DNA from: Pseudophaeomoniella oleicola
Lineage: Eukaryota; Ascomycota; Eurotiomycetes; Phaeomoniellales; Phaeomoniellaceae
DNA: 64,000 nucleotides
Direction: 5' to 3'
Assembly (NCBI GenBank): GCA_003868215.1
Contig: QWDQ01000051.1
Location: forward strand, 1 to 64,000
Shown: piece after piece, positions 57,073 through 64,000 of the stretch
Layout: every line of letters starts with the position of its first letter
Position numbering within the stretch: the first letter of the stretch is position 1
Notes under the pieces: model-generated
Told to the model about the DNA's origin: nothing
Database searches by the model: none
What the model saw: the letters and a program-made list of their open reading frames with translations, nothing else
Program-made: the position numbers and the translations under genes

Positions 57073-57130
57073 ATTGAAGTCAAGGTTGTGGGTTCAATCC
57101 TGAGTGCGACCACTCGCGCGTATATATTTT
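57073..57130 (+). repeat. Second copy of the SINE-like box-B end
   Basis: TCAAGGTTGTGGGTTCAATC continues CTGAGTGCGACCAC and is followed by a T/A-rich tail. It matches the 3' end of the element at 14684-14840. A box-A-like partner upstream is not clear. Confidence 0.3.
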
Positions 57131-59766
57131 TATTTATGGATGTTCACTTTTTGATGTACAAACTGAGGTTGCTCTGGGCCCTAGGGCTGGTTCCTCACGT
57201 GAGCAGGCTTCACCACCGTGTAAATACTACCTTGTTATGCATATACTACAAAGGTGCATACCCACTCTATCTCATGTTCCATGTCACCCCGCTGCTTCTA
57301 CTGCCGACGTCTGCAAGGACCTGTACCCATCGCACTCCTTGAATTCTCTACGACATGCAAGTGAGAGTGCCTAGCGAGGTTGAATCTATCTTTCCACATG
57401 ACCTGCTCTTCAAAGACCTGCCATCCCACTGTTAGCCTTTAACGGCCAAAGGGGCAACATGTCAACTCATAGGCGGATGGCATTTGGCGTGGTCTACACG
57501 TCTGAGGTGTCATGTTCCGGAAGCGAGTGTTACCTCACGGGCATCACTTACGTATATCAGTAAGCGAAGTCACTTATTGCAAAATCACGTATGGATCACT
57601 CACTTTTGTGCAAGCCATCTGAGACATGGATGGATCAGGAAGAATGAACGAAGCACCTGTTTCGCTGGTTACCACGAGCTGGCCTTGGATCTAGATATGG
57701 AATACTTCGGTCCATTTGAGGCAACTTATTGTTCGAACTTCGTAAAGCACAGGAGACATCTGACATATTTCAGTCGGTCCCGACCACAGATCACCCGGAC
57801 GCTTTCAGTCCTTTTACACAGCAACCCCATGCAAGCAGTGCAAGAGAAAAGCCAAGCTAATGAATGAGTCGCCTTTGGTTTAATGAAGAGATCCTGTCCC
57901 CTTATTTCAACACCTCCTAGCCCAACCTGGATACTGAAACAGAGACAGCTTTTCCATATGAGAAGCGACGAAGACCAATCCCAACGCCACGACTACCACT
58001 CGGAGCTCGCCAATGCAAACACTGCGCGCTCGAACTCTGCCAGCGACGCCGCGGACCTTCTTCTTCCTCCCTGAGCGTCCTTGCTACCACACCAGCACGC
58101 CAGATCTCAAACATCAGATAATACGAACTTGATGACATCAGATCCGTCACGAGGCTACTTGAAGTCGAGGATAAGAAGGAATATATACAAACCAGGTGGG
58201 TGAGCGGTAGCTATAGTTGAGGCTATTACGATTCCCCTTTTCACGTTCGCAGGCCTTTTCAGAATGGAACAGCAGGAATGGCTCCTATCACGGAATTGCA
58301 CAGAAACCATACTATGGTTGAATGACTTCTGAGCGCTTACGGAGACAGCTGGGGTTGACTCGGCATGGGCAAAGCGGTGATACAGCCATCGCCATGTCAC
58401 AACATAGGCTATGCTATACCGATGGGGAAACAATTATTCGTTACGAGGATTGGCGGCTTGGATTGAAAAAAAATCATACTAGGTTAGTTGTACCTATTGC
58501 ACGCTTTGAAAGAAACAACGAGGGTAAGAGATCAAGAAGCGAAGCCAAGAGTATATGCGAAGAGGCTCTAATGCAGAATATATATTCCATGGCACCTTCT
58601 CGAAATGCTTTTCGGAATGGATTCCCCGGAAAGTCATTTCGAGGCAAACGACACCAAGTCATGCAGCAAGCAACGTCTTACCAGAGCAGGTAGCACTTCT
58701 CATGAAGCGAAGGACTGGCGAGAACAATGCCAGAGCAGACTTGTCAATATACTGAGGGCCGTTAAAAACGACCTGGGCGATCGGTATCTCTCGCGTGATG
58801 CGATGAGTAAGGGTGACGAAGATCTATCTTAAGTAACTGATATCTCTTCCTGTTCTCATCTTCCAGTATCAGATGCTATCTGGAATCGCCAGCGCTCGAC
58901 CTAGCGCTCGAAACCGAACTCCCCGTCCCTTGTCCCGTGCAACTTGGCTAGAACGCAGAACCAGAAACGACCTTTCGTATCAATGTCTCCCCAGGTTGAC
59001 TACTCTAAACGGAACCTGGCATTCTCTTACAAATTAACATGCCAATATCGCCTTCTTGGGTTGTTCTCTCTCTATTATCCCGCTCCTCCTCCCTTCAACG
59101 CGGCTTTTTGTATAATTTCCCTCCGCTGTTCCTCAATGTAGCTCTTCTTCGGCAACGTATTTTCAATTGGTGGCAGCAAGTCGTACGCATTCCCCCCCAT
59201 AATCTTTCCATCTTGGTCCTGGTCTCTGGACGGGGTGGGGTGTGATGACCAGAACGAACGAATGAACTCAGAAAAGTAGGCGTGATACGCGTAGGATATA
59301 ATAGGATAGGATAGAATATATATCTCTCGGACAGCCTGCAATTAGATCAATGTTCGCCATTTTCAAATTTTCTATACGGTCTATGATATCCCATGGTGTT
59401 GCTGCAATGGGCATATAGTAGATCACAAGAGACGGGTCAAAGAGACTGTGTTATATATTATTCGAAGAGCACCCAGACTTGCAACATGTTGGATTTTTTA
59501 GTTGAAAATTGGGATTTCTTATTTTCTAGAGATCAGTTACTTCCGGTAGGCTTTACGCTTTACCGCACATACTGCGGAAAGAGTAGGACGCTAGTGCGGG
59601 AGTTTCTCTGTTCGAGGCAGATGGTTCCTTCGCGAGAAAGGGAAAAACAGGTCTCTCGGTGTCCTGGATAATGAATACTGCAGACAGATAAAAGTTGACT
59701 TGGCTTTAGAAGCATGTTTGCTGTTGGCCTAGGCCCGTCATGATTTGCTGGTCGTTGCCCGAGAAA

Positions 59767-60594
59767 TCAATCTGTGTCCTCCTGCTTGATTGCTGAGAGT
59801 TCTGGTTGTTGTTCCTCCTTATTGTCTCCATCCTCGACATCCTCGAACTTGATACATGTCTGCTGTTCGATTCTGATACGTCCCGCCACCCGCTCAAGTT
59901 CCTTGCGTGCCTGATCCATCGCAAGCCTGAGACGGACTTGATCCTCTTCCAATTTGATGATATATCGTCGAATAGCTACGATGTCGTCATTTTCGGCGTC
60001 ACTGATGGCTTTTTGTACCTTGTACCAAAAGCTAAGGCCATGGGGATAGGGGACGTAGAGAAACCTCCAGAGCTGGTGAGGGCGCATTTCGAAGTCGAGG
60101 CATTCGAAGAAGAAGTGTGGAGATGGCAGAGTGACGTTGTTGCGGAACCTGCCCTCCAACACATCGTGGATGGAGAGCACGTCGATGATGGCGCGGTGGT
60201 TTGACAGAACCCATTCGCTGTGCAGGTCTTCTCTGCCTACGTGCATCTCATTCGAGACGGGTGCCAAAGTGCTTTTGCGAACACACATGACGACGTGGAT
60301 GAATGTAGGAGGCGAAGCCGCACCTTTCCCGTCGATTCGTCTACCACGACGCATTTCGAGCACGAGAGCAAGACGGTCGTCGAAAAAGCTTTCGTATTCG
60401 TAAGCGAGTTTGACCCAGCAGAACTTCCCACGCTTGACGATCCGATGGGCGAAGTAGTTCTGAATGGGGACTTCATGGATTGCCACGAGGTTGTCCCAGC
60501 AGATCCAGTCTTTATGGTTCTCGACTGCAACGCCGCTCGTGGCATTTTTGTGGACGTAGTAGGGGAGATTGGTGCGTGTGTAAGTGTGGGCCAT
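59767..60594 (-). CDS. Unrecognised 275-residue protein with C-terminal helix
   Basis: A single frame with ATG at 60594 (MAHTYTRTNLPYYVHKNAT). The central part is rich in W, F, Y and H (HFFFECLDFEMRPHQLWRFL) and looks folded. Residues ~205-250 form a charged helix or coiled coil (IRRYIIKLEEDQVRLRLAM, then ARKELERVAGRI). The last 30 residues are acidic and Q/E-rich with a sumoylation-like AIKQED. Codon and residue use look like a real gene, unlike the surrounding DNA. The family is not recognised; it may be lineage-specific. Confidence 0.55.
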   Translation of the reverse strand: MAHTYTRTNLPYYVHKNATSGVAVENHKDWICWDNLVAIHEVPIQNYFAHRIVKRGKFCWVKLAYEYESFFDDRLALVLEMRRGRRIDGKGAASPPTFIHVVMCVRKSTLAPVSNEMHVGREDLHSEWVLSNHRAIIDVLSIHDVLEGRFRNNVTLPSPHFFFECLDFEMRPHQLWRFLYVPYPHGLSFWYKVQKAISDAENDDIVAIRRYIIKLEEDQVRLRLAMDQARKELERVAGRIRIEQQTCIKFEDVEDGDNKEEQQPELSAIKQEDTD

Positions 60595-63363
60595 GATTTA
60601 GTAGTGTGGTCTCGCTGAACAGATGGGAGCAGTTAGTAACTCGAGCTGTCCGTGAGTGTTAAATATTACACGTAAGGAATAAAAGCTCTCACTTACCTCG
60701 TAGCTTGTTGAATTGAAAAGTGAGGACACAGTATGCCGTGCAGGAGCTTGAGAAGTGCAAACAGCAAAGACACTGCTGCTGAACCGAGAATGAAGTTTAT
60801 CGGATTTAATTGCTTGATATTTTACTCCTCCACGAGCAAGCAAGCGAGCACTCGAGCCAGAGCCAGGTAAATAAAGAGAGAGAAGAAAAGAGATTGATGT
60901 GACCGAGAATAAGAAAAAGACATTGACGCACGCCAGATAGAAAGCACCGGAAAGAAAAATCACAAAAACGCGTACTGAATCCTTCTTCATTTCACTTGCA
61001 CCTGAAGCTCGGCGAGCGACCATTTCGCAGACGGGGACCATTCAATCTCGGCGCTGGCCAAGTCCTAATTTTCCCTATTTCGATCTTGTCCGCGTTTGCT
61101 TACATGCTGATACCTTGATTTTGAGTGACTATATTCAAACATGAAAGGGGTTTCTTTGCTCCTTAGGAGTGTTGATAGGGAAGATATACTAGAATAATCT
61201 TTTCGGGTGACGTTCTTTTCTAGTGTTTCGGGGATCGGAGGCCTCGGAACTACATCGAATATCTCATTCATTTCTGAGGAAGCTGATCGCTACACAGGCA
61301 GTATTTCAGTATTAATGACATCGATCTACCTGTTTCCTCGCAAGCACATACCGATACTACGATATTCATTTGTTCACTGTCTGTGCGAGTGTCCGGTCCG
61401 GTCTGGTCGGAATTGTCCCCAGGTTTAGGACCTCTGTAGAATCTACTATGCTTGACATGGGAAGAGGACCCATAATCTGGTCTGTCTGTGTGGCTTCTCG
61501 ATAGGTGCCGGCAACCGACCGAACATATGCTAACAATTGTTTCTCAGGAGGGTACAGAAAAGAGAAGGTCTGTGATGTTCAGCAGGCAGCGGCGGTGGTT
61601 TTGGTGGCTGTTTGGGAGAAGCATATCCGCTTCACTACTACTACTACTACTACCATCATGTTCGCGTGCTCGACGTCGCAAGCTTCTACCAGATACACAT
61701 ACATCGCTGCTATGGAGGCCACCATTGGCACTCCTTACCTACAGTACGGAGAGTCAGCCATAGCGATAGCAAGATTCAAGGCCACATGGTCAAATCGACA
61801 CATATCTCTGGTTGGTCGCAGCCTATCCATGACTTGTGCTCAACCACCATACCCAGCCAAGATGGAGCCAGCGCTGACAATTGGAGAGGGAACAGAGAAG
61901 GCAGAATAGCTTTTGGTATCTACCACGTCCGGGATCATGACAATATAATAAATCCAGTCATATGCTGCCGCGCTTGATCTGCTCAGCCCACTCAGAGCTA
62001 CTCCACAAGCCTCCGTACAGAGAATTCAACACCGGGAGTTTCCTAAAGGATCATCAAAATGGCGCCCAAGGTGCTGCTGCGTAACCGGCAAAGCGTCGGT
62101 CAGGATCCTTATCGGCGGATACGGGGGTCTCGAGGCAGCATTGACGTAAATCCCCTAATCGTTAAGAGTTGAACCACTGTATCTAGTTGACTTTGGCCTG
62201 AGGCCATCCGAAGGCGAAACCGCGGTTCTCTGTGGTTGGTTGGTTGGCTACTTCGCTGGTTGTTGACCGAATAAGCTGTCAGAGAGTTGTGGCTTGGATA
62301 TATATAATTCGATATCCTTCGCATGTCTCAGCTGCCCTTTCGCTATCTACCCGCTCACGTACCGTTTTGTAAGCCCGCCGTCGCCGAAGATTTTTGTACT
62401 TTTAGCCCTTCTGGCTCCTGAACGAGGCCATCTCAAGGGTCTTGTTTGATCATGCTTGAGTGGTCCAGCGGTGTCTGGCGCAGGGAGCATCCCTCACCCC
62501 CAATCACCCCTAACGAGGAGGCGGCGGCGTCCACCAAGACGTGCATTCGGGAATTCGTCAGGTGCCGTTGCAGCTTCGATACCATGCATGCGTCGTTCAA
62601 GTCAACGCCGATCGTGTGATAGTGTCTGGACGCGCACAGGGGATATGGACAAGTTCCACATAGAGAATGGTTGGTCAACTCTGAATGTCAGTGATGCAAT
62701 GCAGCCTGAGGTGCTGGAATGCGCCTTTTTCCTGTCCGCCAGCCAGCAGATCATCGCTCAACAGCAGCGCGCCCAGCGAGGATTACTTGGTGTGATCAGG
62801 ATTAATCAACACAGCTGGATTGGAGTGGAGCTATATGAAGACAACGGTTACCCAGTATAATAGATATAATAGAGATGCCGAAGTGGCGGGAGTCTGAAAA
62901 TTCAATTCACGTACACACGGGGATATTTTCTGCCCACACGTATCCATCCAGAAACGACCTTTCTTTTTAAATAAAAAAAACAAAAAAAAAACAGGTACGA
63001 CTCGAACACCGACCCCAAGATAAGAATACTCAAGGTTATATCATTCTTTATTATGATCTTGTCGCGATTTGGGGAAGTATAGCCAGCTATCCATCCGTAT
63101 TAAACCACCATCATACTCTCTAATGATCTCTCCTTGGTATGAGAAATTGCATTTCAGTTTTATATATACCTAATACCTGCTGGAGTGTGAAAATCATAAC
63201 ACGATCTTTGTACCTTCCCACCTCGATAGGACCACGGAACTAAATCATTTTCCATATCTTCCTCACTTATGACACGAGTATCTTAACAGGAAAATCAGTC
63301 ATCTTTCATTAATTCCAAACTCACATACACTTTATATCCAGTTTAGGTCAGCTATACTGCGCG

Positions 63364-63396
<33 letters not shown>

Positions 63397-64000
63397 GCTA
63401 GACAATTACGCCATCCGTGATAATTCTTATATCCCCCATTACGACCAACAACCGAAACGATCAGTACAGTGCTCAGTAGGTGATGGTGAGGATTATGGGT
63501 TCTTTTGGGGGCTTTGTTGGCGGTGACGTCGGCGGCTACCAGTGATGACTCTGCATGTGTGACAGACCCTACATTCCAATAGTCAATATCAGAGCTTTGC
63601 GAGCGGGAAGGTAACAACTTACATCATATTGGAACACTGCTTTTATGGGATAGTCAGAACTTTATAGGAGTCTACCGACAGATTGACCTGACTTCCGGTA
63701 TCGTTGAAGCCAGGACGTCTCCTGAATACCGTGTTGTTCAAGTCTCAGTCCTGGAAATTTACTGTCGATGGCTTGGATCGTGAACACAGGGTGTGAAGAT
63801 CCCCGACTATGAATGATTTGGGTTGTGATATGAGCTCCAGAAATGGGTTCCGAAAGATGGAGGGTGAAGCCGACCGGATCATCGTTCGGTCTAAGAGCGT
63901 CACATATTGGATCCTACCGAACATGATCTGGGGGTATGAAACAAAGTTCTAGCTCCGTAAATAATAATGCTGCACAAGATGCATGCGTCCGTAATGCTTA
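60595..64000. other. Gene-poor right end
   Basis: No supportable gene. Frames at 61041-60598, 61505-61909 and 62456-62860 have no domain. A YYYYYY-type frame at 61630 is a CTA run. A TA run lies at about 63363-63391. tRNA-like fragments near 62871 and 63000 do not fold. Confidence 0.45.
63363..63391. repeat. TA dinucleotide microsatellite
   Basis: About fourteen TA units without interruption. Confidence 0.85.

Larger units (their letters stand above)
54769..59766. other. Five-kilobase gene-poor stretch
   Basis: No supportable gene. The minus frame 55241-54927 (YSVHSIVHQAGPRTYAAFLS, ending LGAEF) and the plus frame 55579-55767 (NFSLTLRRDLATETVECSW) look protein-like and may be fragments of lost genes. 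An imperfect palindrome lies near 56833-56879 and a SINE-like end at 57073-57106. Otherwise I see nothing. Confidence 0.45.

Noticed and set aside
62871-63010. tRNA genes on either strand
   Set aside because: A GCCGAAGTGGC start on plus and a GTGTTCGAGTCGTACC end with a T run on minus look tRNA-like, but no complete cloverleaf can be drawn on either strand.
1-64000. CRISPR arrays, bacterial operons, ribosome binding sites
   Set aside because: The introns and protein families show a fungal nuclear genome; no direct-repeat/spacer array is present.

Overview
The window is nuclear DNA of a filamentous ascomycete (Pezizomycotina). The evidence is short GT-AG introns of 46-85 bases with CTGAC/CTAAC branch points, and fungal families: an MRP-type ABC transporter, a siderophore-type MFS carrier, a Zn2Cys6 regulator, a GH3 beta-xylosidase, a Tft1-like glucan synthase, a fucose-lectin-like protein and a cyclase-type hydrolase. 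A eurotiomycete is possible but not proven by what can be read here. All exon coordinates come from reading frames and splice signals only; lengths were checked so that exons sum to whole codons.

Layout. 1-9.4 kb is a gene-poor, repeat-rich flank. It holds three copies of a ~200-bp repeat studded with GCAACTGGTCA boxes, several decayed paralogous fragments whose differences look like C-to-T/G-to-A change (RIP-like), and a minus-strand gene with a His-Me-finger (homing-endonuclease type) zinc-binding motif. 9.4-16 kb carries three unrecognised membrane proteins and a coiled-coil ORF. 17.6-23.3 kb has a membrane-anchored lectin-like protein, a cyclase-family enzyme and, divergent from it, a Zn2Cys6 regulator with a GC-AG intron and an in-frame TGA. 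23.3-28.1 kb is a long intergenic region with seven ATCWGATAA iron-GATA sites ahead of a siderophore-iron transporter. 29.4-31.7 kb is a GH3 xylosidase with XlnR- and CreA-type sites upstream. 33.1-40.1 kb holds a T5orf172/GIY-YIG protein, an extended SDR reductase, TF-like debris and a PRISE-type reductase. 41.2-54.8 kb holds a Tft1-like GT2 synthase, a divergent GH16 glucanase and a full ABCC transporter. 54.8-64 kb is almost empty apart from one 275-aa ORFan.

Working together. The GT2 synthase and the membrane-anchored GH16 enzyme share a ~2.6 kb divergent intergenic region and plausibly make and trim a mixed-linkage beta-glucan in the wall. The siderophore carrier has its own strong iron-regulatory signature. 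Siderophore carrier, Tft1-like synthase and ABC transporter within 30 kb recalls, from memory, the mirB/tft1 region of Aspergillus fumigatus chromosome 3. The best candidates for something new are the phased box array at the left end, the GATA-site cluster, and the two lineage-restricted nuclease-fold proteins.
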